The notes under the pieces: model-generated
The model's database searches: none
What the model saw: the letters and a program-made list of their open reading frames with translations, nothing else
What the model was told of the DNA's origin: nothing
Position numbers and translations under genes: made by a program
From: Eublepharis macularius
Lineage: Eukaryota; Chordata; Lepidosauria; Squamata; Eublepharidae
Length of the DNA: 64,000 nt
Assembly (NCBI RefSeq): GCF_028583425.1
Contig: NC_072806.1
Coordinates: 34,518,001 to 34,582,000, forward strand
Direction of reading: 5' to 3'
Shown: piece after piece, positions 22,530 to 32,589 of the stretch
Position numbering within the stretch: position 1 is the first letter of the stretch
Layout of the letters: every line of letters starts with the position of its first letter

Positions 22530-23480
22530 CAGACTCGGGAAGCGGCCAGGGCCCGGCCTCCCCGGCTGAGCTTCGCCCAAACCCCTTGCGGCGGGCGACT
22601 CAACCGTCCCCGCTCGCGTCGACCCGTGCGGCGGCCTTTGTTCGTCCGGACGCGGCAGAGCCGGCGCGGGCCGGGCCGGGCCGGGCGCCTTTGTGCCCGC
22701 CGGGTGCCCGCGCGCCCCCCGCCCCGACTTACGCAGCTCCTTCCACATGGCGCGGTGGCAGGCGACGAAGCCCTTGCGCAGCGCGGCGCAGACGGCGGCC
22801 GGCTCGCGGGAGCGGAAGCCCCGCTGCCGCTGGATGAAGCCCCAGAGGTGCTCGCGGGCGAACTGGGCCGCCTCCCGCCCGCCGTGCCCGTCGCACACGG
22901 CGAAGAAGGCCACCGAGCGCCCCCCGCCCGGCGACGGCGACGGCGGCGGGCAGGGCGGCTCGGGCTCGGGCTCGGGCTCCAGCACCACCTGGGTCACGTC
23001 CTCCATGTATTTCCTGCCGCCCTGGTCCGAGAAGAGGCTCACGGCCAGCCAGCGCGGGGGGCCCGCCATGGAGCGCCGCGGCGACCGCTCGGCCCGCCTC
23101 GCCTCGCCTCGCCTCGCCTGCGTCGTCGAGGCGGCCGCGGCGCGCCACAATCCCCCGCCGAACGCGGCGCAGCTCCGGGTTCCGAGGAGGAGGAGGAGGA
23201 GGAGCGGCGGCGGCGCCGCCCCGAGCCCGGCCCTCCTCAGCCCGCCGCCGGCCCCGGCCCGGGCTTCCTCTCCCCCTCGGAAAGTTGCTTGGGGCTCAGG
23301 CGGGGAGGGGAGACGGGGGCCCGGGCGGCGCACGGAGAGCGCTTCGCCTGCCTCCTCGGGCCGAGCTGCGTCCCGAGCCGAGCCGAGCCTCTTCGGGGGC
23401 CCCGTCAAGGCCCGGCGCACCTTCGCGGAGAGCCGCGGCCAGGACAGGCCGAAGCCAGCGGGAGAAGACTTCGCTCCGCC
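22530..23480 (-). promoter_or_regulatory. PPM1D: CpG island / promoter region of PPM1D
   Basis: Very GC- and CpG-rich, spanning the start codon, all of coding exon 1 and the start of intron 1, unlike the AT-rich flanks. No TATA box is evident, which is typical of a housekeeping-type promoter. GGA-triplet runs (about 23184-23205) lie in the likely 5' UTR. WIP1 is a known p53 target, but I could not pick out a convincing p53 element by eye. Confidence 0.8.
22733..23069 (-). CDS. PPM1D: PPM1D exon 1 (coding part): p53-induced PP2C-type phosphatase WIP1, N-terminus
   Basis: Encodes the first 112 residues plus one base of the metal-dependent Ser/Thr phosphatase WIP1, a nuclear enzyme known to dephosphorylate p53, ATM and checkpoint-kinase sites and so end the DNA damage response. 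Visible PP2C signatures are [12 protein letters not shown] (residues 14-25) and the metal-binding [11 protein letters not shown] (60-70). The ATG at 23069 was chosen because MAG followed by the [11 protein letters not shown] block matches the family N-terminus. The exon ends at a GTAAG donor (22728-22732) in phase 1, which fits the exon 2 phase. The proline/glutamate-rich loop between the two motifs is about 45 residues shorter than my recollection of the human protein. The exon lies in a CpG island. Identity is very likely; mRNA ends are not determined. Confidence 0.95.
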
Positions 23481-23753
23481 AGGACATGCCAGCAAGGGCC
23501 GAGAGGTCACCGTCGTTCAACAGAAACCTTTCAAAAACAGAATCCAAGGCTGAATTGGAATTCATATGTAAATTTGACTCAGTCAGGCTGGGACTGAATA
23601 GAGACTGTGAATGGTTCTCTCATTACTAGAAGTGGCTGATTTCATTATCAGAAGCTACTAATTGCATCTACTCCCCCCTCCCCTCTCTACCTATACATCT
23701 GACCAAGAAAATAAATCCTTATACAAGAAAATAAATCCTCACCTTGGTTCAGA

Positions 23754-24290
23754 TTGATTAAGCTGGCCCATACTAGGGCACAATACCTAATCAAGATCTC
23801 AGTTAGCAAACTACGTGTAGCCCTCACCTCAATCTGCTTTCACTCAATGAAAACAGCCATGCTCGAAGGCCCTTATTCCAAGATTCCAGCTGCTCAGCGC
23901 CTTTGCCAGTGTGGTGGTTCAGAGCCAGAAGACCTGTGTCGCTATTTACTACACTGCCCGCTCTACACATCCCCTAGAAAGAAATTTTTAAGTCCAATCC
24001 TAGCTAGTTTAGGTTTCAGATAAGATAACGAAAAAATGGTTGCTGCATTAGCAGATGTGGACCCAGAGACCTCGTACAGGGTTGCTCTTTTTGCCCTTGC
24101 AGCAGGGAAAATTGGAGAGACGGTCGAGAAAGCACAGGGCTGTCCACAGGCTATACTGTAATTCCTATAGTGTTTTATCAAGTTTGTACTGTATATTTTA
24201 CCTGCATCGTCGCTCATATTTTTGTTACTGTTTTATTGTTTGTAACGGCCTTTGGCCTAATGCAATAAACTTTACCTACCTACCTACATC
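23754..24290 (+). mobile_element. LINE ORF2 C-terminus and 3' end
   Basis: An open frame ends in a Cys/His-type motif, CQCGGSEPEDLCRYLLHCPL, resembling the C-terminal zinc-knuckle-like region of non-LTR retrotransposon ORF2s. Followed by AATGCAATAAACTTTACC and a CTAC repeat. Confidence 0.6.
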
Positions 24291-24309
24291 TGACCAGTTT
24301 CTTCTTACC

Positions 24310-24402
24310 CTCCATGCATCTGACAAAGACAGCTGTGATTCTCAAAAGCGTATGCTACAGTAAAGTTGGTTAGTCTTAAAAGGTGCTACTGGACTCTTCT
24401 CG
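24310..24402 (+). repeat. Family A fragment
   Basis: Half element, GCATCTGACAAAGACAGCTG through TTAGTCTTAAAAGGTGCTAC. The core is degraded (CTGACAA, CAAAA). Confidence 0.7.
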
Positions 24403-24454
24403 ATTTTTCCTCCTAGCATTGTGGTATTCCAGTTTGGTGCCTTGCCTATGGAAC

Positions 24455-24596
24455 AGGATTCGAGTCCAGCGGCCCCTTAGAGACCCACAAGATTTTCAGG
24501 GCGCAAGCTTTCAAGAGTCATCAGATTCTTCAGAGAGCACTGTCTGAAGAATCTGGTGACTCTCGAAAGCTTGCGCCCTGAGAATCCTGTTGGACG
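24455..24596. repeat. Family C hairpin element
   Basis: Arms ATTTTCAGGGCGCAAGCTTT and its near complement near 24560-24590. The core TCTGAAGAATCTGGTGACTC followed by GAAAGCTTGC is related to the other hairpin families. Confidence 0.6.
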
Positions 24597-24724
24597 GGAA
24601 GATGTTGCCATTTTGAATGTCAGATTTGTGCCCAGGAGGGAGGGAATCCTTGCCCTCTATGGCCTCTTTGTTGACCCAGTTGTTTGTTGATGCTAGTCTA
24701 GCTGGACGCTAGTCTTGTCCTGGT

Positions 24725-24930
24725 AGGGTTGCCATCTCCAAGTTGGGAAATTCCTGAAGATTTGCGGGAAGGGGTGAAGCCTGGAGAAGGCAGGGTTTGA
24801 GGAGGGAAAGGACCTCAGCATTGTTATAATTCCGTAGAGTCCACCCTCCAAAGCAACCATTTTCTCCAGGTGAACTGATCTCTCTGGCCTGGAGATCAGT
24901 TGTAGTTCTGGGAGATCTCCAGCTACCCAT
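24725..24930. mobile_element. hAT-type MITE, family M, truncated
   Basis: TAGGGTTGCCATCTCCAAGT start, internal CTCTGGCCTGGAGATCAG, right terminus lost. Confidence 0.65.
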
Positions 24931-24959
24931 CTATATAATAATAATAACAACATTCTGTT

Positions 24960-25218
24960 TATATACTGAAGGGCAGTATATAAATCAAATGTTATGTTAT
25001 AATCCCCTTCGTGACAACTTTAACGCCCACTCAGAGCAGTTTATAAATTGTGTTATAATCTTCACAACAATCACTCTGTGAGGTAGGTGAGGCTGAGAGA
25101 GCTCTGAGAGAGCTGTGATTGACCAAAGGTCACCCAGCTGGCTTCTAGCGGAAGAGTGGGGAATCAAACCTGAATCTCCAGATTAGAGTCCTGCCACTTT
25201 TAACCACTACACCAAATT
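24960..25218 (-). repeat. tRNA-derived SINE, reverse
   Basis: Tail GGGCAGTATATAAATC and CACTCAGAGCAGTTTATAAA, body TCACTCTGTGAGGTAGGTGA, head TTTTAACCACTACACCAAAT. Inside is GGGGAATCAAACC (B-box complement). Confidence 0.75.
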
Positions 25219-25631
25219 AATTCTCATGATCCTTTGTTGGCATTAATTTCCCACTTTTACTCTATGGAACTCAAATCATACATGTGTATTAGTATTGATT
25301 GTGGTAGTCAATTACTATATCTAATAGTAAAAAGTCTGGCCTGTTTTTATGATCAGGAAAACAGCAAAGCCCAGACCACAACCCTACATGGGGGATTCCC
25401 AAAATACAGGGAAAAAATGAGTTTGGAAATGAATGTTTGAAAAGGACCTGGTGATGAGAATATGTTCCAGCAGACCCAGAATGTTGTTATAATATTAATA
25501 CTAAGGACAGAAACACTGTATGTATGTTGCCTTTAATGCTGTGGAAGAATGATGGGATAGAAATTAAAATAATGCATGCTTTAAGCCATTCCGACATCAC
25601 AAGTTGTAGTCTTTACAACAACCCTATCCAC

Positions 25632-25900
25632 ATGTATTGTCGAAGGCTTTCACGGCCGGAGAACAATGGTTGTTGTGGGTTTTCCGGGCTGTATTGCCGT
25701 GGTCTTGGCATTGTAGTTCCTGACGTTTCACCAGCAGCTGTGGCTGGCATCTTCAGAGGTGTAGCACCAAAAGACAGAGATCTCTCAGTGTCTTTTGGTG
25801 CTACACCTCTGAAGATGCCAGCCACAGCTGCTGGCAAAACGTCAGGAACTACAATGCCAAGACCACAGCAATACAGCCCGGAAAACCCACAACAACCCTA
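25632..25900. repeat. Family E hairpin element
   Basis: Starts TGTATTGTCGAAGGCTTTCA and ends CCCACAACAACC. The arms pair over more than 100 bp. The direct repeat CAACCCTATCCACA occurs on both sides, partly overlapping the element end. Confidence 0.75.
25719..25759 (-). ncRNA. Hammerhead-like motif (family E)
   Basis: Minus strand: CCT (25757-25759), CTGAAGA, extra T, GCCAGC stem paired with GCTGGT (one G-T wobble at its base), GAAA, CGTC, AGG (25719-25721). CCT/AGG closes stem I. The plus-strand copy in the same element has GAAA changed to AAAA. Confidence 0.4.
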
Positions 25901-26624
25901 TCCACAGGTTGTGGATAGGACTGAGCGAGGACTGAGTTCAAGGCAAAGAGGTCTTATTTCTTGCATATATATCCCAGCTTTCCTTCCTCAGGGAACTTGA
26001 GGCAACAGCATAGGGAGGGTTCCCAGGCAATCTCCAGGCACTGACCAGCCCAACCCTGTTTTAGCAAAGGGTGTCATATCAGGTATGTTCATATCTTTTC
26101 CTAGAACATTTGCATTGACCTGGTAGATTGCAACATTAACTAACCAACTTCTTAATAGGCCACAATTATTTCTCTGCCTTGGCTCAGTATGCTTCCTCTT
26201 AAGGCAGACTCCATGAGGGATCCTGCACTCCTCAAAATTTAAGATTCAAACAAGACAGACTAATACTTGGGCTGCTCTCCTAAGCTCTCTTCCTGGCTAC
26301 ATCAACTAGTACACATATGTTGTATAGCTGGTTCTGTGCACATTTGCTTGGAAATAAGTCCTATTGAATTGCAGCCTTGATATAGTTGAGAATGAACCTC
26401 ATCTAATGCCCACTTGCTAAAGTGTAAGCCACAAGTTATTTAGCACTGAGCAAATGTATATATGTAGGATCAGGCAGCAATATGGTACAGCCAAACAAAC
26501 AGCATCTCAAAGACTAACAAATCTATTGTGGCAGAATATAGTGTGAACCAGAGTCTGCCATGTAGGGCTCAATAGCAAAAAAGGACCTTTTAAACAGTCC
26601 ATTCATAAACGTACTTCAGATGTC

Positions 26625-26790
26625 TTTGTTGTTGTAGTGCCGTTCAGACGTGGTTTGCTATTACCTGCATCTGCGCAGCAACCCTGCCTTCCTTGTTGGT
26701 CTCCCATCCAAACACTGGCCAGAGCTGACCCTGCTTAAGCTTCTGAGTTCTGATGAGATCAGGCTCCCTGGACCATCCAGGCCAGGGCTA
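26625..26790 (-). repeat. 5S rRNA-derived SINE, reverse
   Basis: GGTCTCCCATCCAAACACTG, TGACCCTGCTTAAGCTTCTG and TGATGAGATCAGGCTCC match the 5S complement in order. Confidence 0.82.
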
Positions 26791-27582
26791 GCTGTACAGG
26801 ACAAGAAGAATCTAAAACTAATTCCACTTGAATTCAGTGTAGCTTCCAAGTAAACATGCACAGGATTGGGCTGTTTAAAAAAGGTCTCTCTCTATGGCCA
26901 AACTCACACGTTTAGATCTCATTTCCATTTATCAACTTATGCCATTGTCACACATTGAGGGAAAAGAGAAGGAAAACAGCCAGAAATTATCATAATTAGT
27001 GACAAGGAGGAGGAATTAATTGGTCAGTGGGGGAACAGTGACAAGGGGAAGCTTAACTGGGCAGTGTGTGTGTGTAATCTGATCTGCCTGGTTCACTTTA
27101 TAATTGATGCCCCATAATGCTAGACAACATTTCAAACCACATTTTATTTTAATGTAGATAGTATTGCCTAATTGCGGACAGGATCGAGAAAAGGTAATGT
27201 TACTCAAGCAAGTCTGTTAATGATAGAACATTTTGGAGGTCTTTCATTCATAGGGTCACCATGGGTCAGAGGTGACTTGGTGTCACATAACACACACACT
27301 CATGTTATAATACTGTTCATTGACCAAACCCTGCCCTGCTTAGCCTCACCAAGGGGGAGAGATTGTGTCATTCTCTGCCATTTGTCATTCACTGCCCATT
27401 GTATGGTGGTCAACCACTGCTATGTTTAGCCTTTAAAAAATGAGGAATTAGACATATCCACAGAGGAAGATAGACCTTCCAATAACTCAGCATGCTAGTG
27501 GAATCCTAACCAGAGTTACACCCTTTTAAGATAATTGAAATAATGGGCTTAGGATATCTGACTTTGTTTAGGATTGTACTAT

Positions 27583-27860
27583 TAGTCTGCTGCAGCAAAA
27601 ATAAAATGGGACTCAGACAGTGAAGATAAACAAAGTATTATTCTAGCATATGCTTTAGTGGACCAGAGTCCATTTCTTCAGACGCACGGAATGGTTATTG
27701 ATTAAGCAGCACTTTTATTTAGGAGGTATCATATGCCATGTTATATAGCTCTTAAAGGCTGCCTAATGACAGAGCATTTACTGCATCTGAAGAAGTGGGC
27801 TGTAGTTCACTAAAGCTTATGCTAGAATAAAATTTTGTCTTGATTCTTGATTATTTAATC
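27583..27860. repeat. Family D hairpin element
   Basis: Inverted arms (TTATTCTAGCATATGCTTTA and TAAAGCTTATGCTAGAATAA) separated by about 90 bp. The minus-strand core has a compensated stem II (TGGAC/GTCCA) distinct from the plus-strand arm. Both arms carry TAAA. Confidence 0.6.
27783..27822 (+). ncRNA. Hammerhead-like motif with core substitution (family D)
   Basis: GCAT (27783-27786), CTGAAGA (27787-27793), extra A, GTGGGC/GTTCAC stem with wobbles, TAAA instead of GAAA, GCTT, ATGC (27819-27822). Stem I GCAT/ATGC is perfect. The G-to-T change at the normally essential guanine predicts an inactive ribozyme. Confidence 0.3.
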
Positions 27861-28094
27861 ATGATGGCTGAATGGGGACCTCCACGCAAAGAGAACGTAG
27901 ACCAGATGCTGGGCCCAAACAGCAGGAGAGGGGCATCAGCTTCATGCCCTGCTGCTTGTAAGCTTTCCAGGGGCACCTGGTCACCTCCATTGGACTAGAC
28001 GGCCCTGTGATCTGGTCCTGAAAGGCGGTTTTTATTAGCCGTGATAATTAGGACTGGAACTGCAAGTTCAGAGGTAGACTACCACTTATTGGGG

Positions 28095-28530
28095 ACAAAT
28101 TAGCCAGTGGGTGACATAATGGTTGGAGTGTCAGGCTAGGATCTGGGAGCCTTTGTGTTTGAATCCCCATTGTGCCATGAAAGCTTTCTGGGTGACCATG
28201 GCACAGCCAAACCCTCTCAGTCTACCCTGTGTTTTGACAACTGTGTTCCTTCAATTCTGGTCAATGCTTGTGATTGCCCCAGTCCACTCCAGGATCTGGT
28301 GTGGGTGGGCTGGGATAAAGGAAGTTGTTTTAACGGCAGCTAGAGAGGAGGAGTGGGGGGCTGATGAAAACCGTGCCTCTGTTGGGCACAACGCTGCCTG
28401 CTTATTCCCAAGTCTAGCATTAAAGACACAACACCTACACCACAGTGTTGTTGTGAGGATAAAATGAGAACAATATATTCCACTTTTAAGTTCCCATTAG
28501 GGGGAAAGGGAGGGGTATAAATTATGTAAA
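28095..28530 (+). repeat. tRNA-derived SINE, interrupted
   Basis: AGCCAGTGGGTGACATAATG head, TTTGAATCCCCATTG B-box-like segment; then unrelated sequence; then GTGTTGTTGTGAGGATAAAA and a TAAATAAATACATAA tail. Confidence 0.6.
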
Positions 28531-28639
28531 TAAATACATAAATAGTAGAGGGCTGGAGCGTTCATCCCCTATTCTGAATTTCCCAGTCGTATCTGACTAG
28601 CAGTCTAAACTTTTGTTCTGACCCAGCAATGCAATCCTC

Positions 28640-28990
28640 ACAGAGATGATCAGGAGGAAATTCTCCGCCATCGCTGTAAGGGCACAAGTTAATCCTCTCT
28701 CCTCCTCAGCCCTCCATACGCCACACTTCCCAGCATTCCGTGAGTGTGCTGCACGGAAGGAATCAAAGCCGACCAATCAGAACAAGGAGGAAGAAGCGTC
28801 GGTCCGGATCCACCCAGTCGCTTACGCATGTCTGCCTCGGGACGTAAGCATCAGACGCACACTGGGAGGGAGGAGGAGAAGAGCCGGTTGCTTGGCCTCG
28901 AGCTCGCTGTTGTTAAGGCAACCAGGCGCAACTAATCGAGCTCAGACTCCAGGGATGGGAAAACAGAATAAAAGACATAATGCATTGCAG
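28640..28990. promoter_or_regulatory. Candidate orphan CpG-rich promoter in the intergenic region
   Basis: A roughly 300-bp island of CpG dinucleotides in AT-rich surroundings. It contains GACCAATCAG (CCAAT box, near 28769-28778), CTTCCCAGCATTCC (near 28727-28740, resembling the ZNF143/Staf core), GACGTAAGC (CRE-like half site) and GTTGTTAAGGCAACC (imperfect X-box/RFX-like dyad, near 28909-28923). No exon is recognisable on either side. It could drive a non-coding RNA or be an enhancer. Confidence 0.4.
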
Positions 28991-29127
28991 AGGGATGGTC
29001 TCTAAACGTGGGTGGGTCGATTAGGGGAATGTGCTTCTCTGCCAAGTGCTGTTAGTACAGGCGCAGTTTTGCTTTGCTTCTTCATATCTCGGGCTTGTGA
29101 CTGAGAGGAGCCTAAATAACAACAACA

Positions 29128-29230
29128 CAACAATATCTGAATCACTGAGTTGTGACTCATGAAGCTCATACCCTACCACAAATTTTGTTAGTCTTATAGT
29201 TGCTGCTGGACTCTTGCTCTTTTCTACTGC
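29128..29230 (+). repeat. Family B fragment
   Basis: Right half only, TGAATCACTGAGTTGTGACT through GGACTCTTGCTCTTTTCTAC. Core degraded. Confidence 0.6.
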
Positions 29231-29236
29231 TACAGT

Positions 29237-29395
29237 AGAGCAGAGCCAGTTTGGTGTAGTGGTTAAGAGCAGCGGGACTCTAATCTGGAGAGCCAGGTCT
29301 GATTCCCCACTCCTCCCCCTGTCCTGAAGGGCAGTATTCCCTACTGTCCTGAAGGGCAGTATCAAATGTTATCATCATCATCATCATCATGCTAC
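29237..29395 (+). repeat. tRNA-derived SINE with internal deletion
   Basis: AGAGCCAGTTTGGTGTAGTG head joined directly to GTCCTGAAGGGCAGTAT (present twice) and an (ATC)n tail (29366-29391). Confidence 0.7.
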
Positions 29396-29430
29396 AGCAT
29401 CTCTAATATGGGCCTGATTTGGCCAAAAGG

Positions 29431-29546
29431 CGCTGGTTGTTGTGGGTTTTCCGGGCTGTATTGCCGTGGCCTTGGCAATACAGCCCGGAAAACCCACAAC
29501 AACCATCATTCTCTGTCCATGAAAGCCTTCAACAATACATTGCACT
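29431..29546 (-). repeat. Family E hairpin element, internally deleted
   Basis: GGTTGTTGTGGGTTTTCCGG plus its complement remain, but the whole hammerhead-like centre is missing. The end AGCCTTCAACAATACA is present. An imperfect direct repeat GC(G/A)CTGGTTG flanks it. Confidence 0.65.
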
Positions 29547-29910
29547 GGTTGCTGACTCCCTGTACTATTGATTTGGAGAAGAGTGTGTGAGGACATAGAG
29601 GTGTTTGCCAACTTCCTAGAGGGAAAAAAATGCCCTGGGCTCTTACTTACCAGATGATTTTTAAATCCTTGCCCTGAAAAGCTTTAGGTGTCCATTTCCA
29701 CAAGTTACACCTCTACTGAAGGGAGGACTTTTTCTCCAAGCTTATTGGCAAGCCTCTCTGGGAGGAGGGAATAACAGGTCACTATGACGATGGGGATCTG
29801 TTGGACAGAAGGACATCAAAGTCTGAGATAACGGAGGGGGGTAAAAAAAAGATATTTTCCCACCACAGCTGGATCCCACTGGAAGCGGCCCAAACTGTAG
29901 CTGGCTAGAA

Positions 29911-30072
29911 GGCAGATTTCGTCATCCAGACTTCCTCAGGGGCTGGAGGATCGCCTCAATGAGTGTGAATGTTTCTCAAGACCCAGAGAGAAAATGACGT
30001 GGACACAATCATTCACACTCATTGAGGCGATCCTCCAGCCCCTGAGGAAGTCTGGATGACAAAATCTGCATT
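29911..30072. repeat. Family F hairpin element
   Basis: About 60-bp near-perfect inverted arms (29912-29971 and 30012-30071), for example CTTCCTCAGGGGCTGGAGGA and its complement, around a 40-bp loop. The arm tips hold a hammerhead-like core. No clear target duplication. Confidence 0.7.
29915..29945 (-). ncRNA. Hammerhead-like core (family F)
   Basis: Minus strand: CTGAGGA (29933-29939), extra A, GTC...GAC short stem, GAAA (29917-29920). The stem I partner is unclear. The sister arm on the plus strand has AAAA in place of GAAA. Confidence 0.3.
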
Positions 30073-31058
30073 CTAGCGTCACCTATATAAGAAAAAACAA
30101 TGATGGACATAAATCAATATGCATTTACCATTTCTTTCACACCTGGAGCATTTGCCTAGTTAAAGGATTCATGGGAACAGGGCACTGAGTCTCTTGTTCA
30201 GATTGGACTGAGATATGAGATAGATAAACAATTAAGATTCTTGAATGTATTATGATATAAATACACTGTAATATTATTGTACATGTATTGAACACGCTTG
30301 TCATATGATATTGTTGCATGTTTCATGCCTATATATACAGAGATATTTTTCCATTTTCTGTGTGGCTTGCCACTTTTTTTGTTCTGGGAATAGACTGGAA
30401 ATTGCCTTGTTTTCCTGTACTACCTGGAGGCTGGCAACCCTAGTCATCATGCAGTCCGGGTGTGCGCAAAGCGCATGCACGCACCAATACCCCTGAAGTT
30501 GCCTCAGGTGCGAGAAACACCCTGCCTCTGTTCTATCACCACATTCTCCTGCATGTGTGACCCAAGCCTGAATATATACTAGCAGAATCACTTGGTTTCA
30601 GTTGTAAGATATATAGATGTGGGCCACATGCTTCAGGGTCTGCTTTTCCACCAAACTGCGTAGCCCAATGTTTCCAAACCTTTTTTCCATGGAGGAACTC
30701 CTAAATTAATTTTTCAGATCCATGTCTATGGAAACATTTACAAGCCAGAAAAAGTTGATGGCAGGAAGTGCAATTCAGTTACTGCTAAATTATGGTCCTT
30801 TGTATTGTCAGTGCTCTAACAATATGAAACAAATGCTCTCATCCTGATAACAAGGTGAAAGTCAATCAGTGGTTGCAGAGGATTGCTCTGTGGCTCTGAC
30901 CCTCTATTGTGTTCAGCGTAGAGTTTCCCATTGCCAGGTCTCTTGGTCTGCCGCCCACACTCTTCGCAAGACCCTGGAGGGACCTCTTCTGGCCATGTGA
31001 CTTTGGTCACATGACTTCCACCTCAACAGGAGCTGGAAAAGTTAACTGCTGCCTAGGT

Positions 31059-31255
31059 AGGGTTGCCAACTCCAGCATGGGAAATTCCTGGAGATTTGTG
31101 GGTGGTGCCTGGTGAGGGAAGAGTCTGGAGAGTTGGAAGGGTCTCGGTGTGGATGTGATGCTATACAGCCCTCCCTCTATACTTGCCATTTTCTCCATGG
31201 GAATTTTATCTCAGTTGTCTGGTGATCAGTTGGAATTCCAGAATTCCAGGACTCA
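31059..31255. mobile_element. hAT-type MITE, family M, diverged
   Basis: TAGGGTTGCCAACTCC start followed by related sequence to the CTGGTGATCAG region. End not identifiable. An isolated right end (GAGGCTGGCAACCCTAG) also lies at about 30427-30444. Confidence 0.55.
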
Positions 31256-31621
31256 CCTGCAGACGGGCCTAACACATGTGACCATAGTGTGGCCTTGATT
31301 CGCCATTTGTAAAATGGGAGCAGTAGCAATGACTAACAAGCCTTGTGAGGATAAGGTGAATGATAAATAGTATCATCTGCTTCCCTGCCTCTTCCTAAAG
31401 GAGCAGTTTGCAAGCTTTGCAATAATGAGTCCAAAAAATAATCCTTTAAAGAATAAAAATATTTTCCCACTGACACTAAAGTATTCAGGACATGTTCAAA
31501 GAAACTTAGGTAGATGGCTAGACATGATGAATCCCTCATGGATGTACCTTGGTCACTGGATAACACCCACTGTGGACTTGAAGCCTGATACCCAATGTGC
31601 CTGAGAGCAATTATGGTGTCT

Positions 31622-31838
31622 CTGGTGGTGGAAAATGCTGTCAAGTTGCAGCTGACATGGCAGCCCCACGGGGTTTTCCAGGCAAGAGACAAACAGAGGT
31701 GATCAGCTATTGGCTTTCTCTGTGTAGCGACATTGGACTTCCTTGATGTTCTCCCATCCAACTAACATGGGCTGACCATGCTTAGCTTCTGAGATCTGAC
31801 AACATCTGTCTTGCCTGGGCAATCCAGATGAGGACACG
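31622..31838 (-). repeat. 5S rRNA-derived SINE, reverse, nearly complete
   Basis: ATGCTGTCAAGTTGCAGCTG tail, TTCTCCCATCCAACTAACAT, CCATGCTTAGCTTCTGAGAT 5S-derived block. Confidence 0.8.
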
Positions 31839-32351
31839 GTATCTCTAAATCTTTTAAAACATTATTTCCCTGAGAAGCAGGCACTCTGTGCATGGTCAGT
31901 GGTGCATTACCTTATTCTGCATGTGCTCAGAGGTACTCAGGTGTAAGGGTGTTGTGTGAATAGCAGCACTAGACTTAAACAGTTCACACAAGTCCCACTA
32001 CCATTCAGTCAATCATCATTATTCCACTTTACATGCCGGTCCCTTATTTTACTTGTAAATTTACAATAATTAAACCTGCATAGATAATAAAGATTGAGTT
32101 TCCTTTGAAGAACAGACAATAATTTCAAAGGCATTTAGCCCTTATGTCCTTTTCTGGGGACAAGGGGAATCTTTTTTCCCCTTCAGAAGAGAAAGCCAAT
32201 CTTCCTATTTACCGGTATACTTTGCCTAGCTCCTGAAAGTCTTTGCTCTTTAAATCTTTACACATGCTCAGAGGCACTGAGGGGGTGGCAGGTTTCTTAG
32301 TGATAAGCAACCCTAATTTTTTCCTATGCTTTCACTATCCGGATAACAGCC

Positions 32352-32536
32352 ACGGCCGTTTTCACACTACTAACCTGCTTCTGCAATGTTGTGCAAAAAC
32401 CGCGGAAGATAGCGTCTTCTTGCGAGAGTTTTGCTCGATGTCGCGCAAAACTCTTGCGAGAAGACGCTATCTTCCATGTTTTTTGCGCAACGTTGCACAA
32501 CGTTATGGAAGCAGGTTAGTAGTGTGAAAACGGCCC
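32352..32536. mobile_element. Palindromic MITE-like element
   Basis: GGCCGTTTTCACACTACTAA and its exact complement bound two arms of about 85-90 bp, differing by a short indel. CpG-rich centre (CTTGCGAGAG). No convincing target duplication. Confidence 0.6.
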
Positions 32537-32589
32537 ATATTTTCTTTATGTGTCCTCTATTTTATTTTATTAAATTAGTTCAAGTTTAT

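Noticed and set aside
22380..23597. 405-codon plus-strand open frame, plus other long frames over the PPM1D CpG island
   Set aside because: High GC removes stop codons. The frame is antisense to a well-supported PPM1D exon and is low-complexity Arg/Pro/Ala.
24320..24365. Hammerhead-like core in the family A fragment
   Set aside because: Both essential boxes are mutated (CTGACAA and CAAAA).
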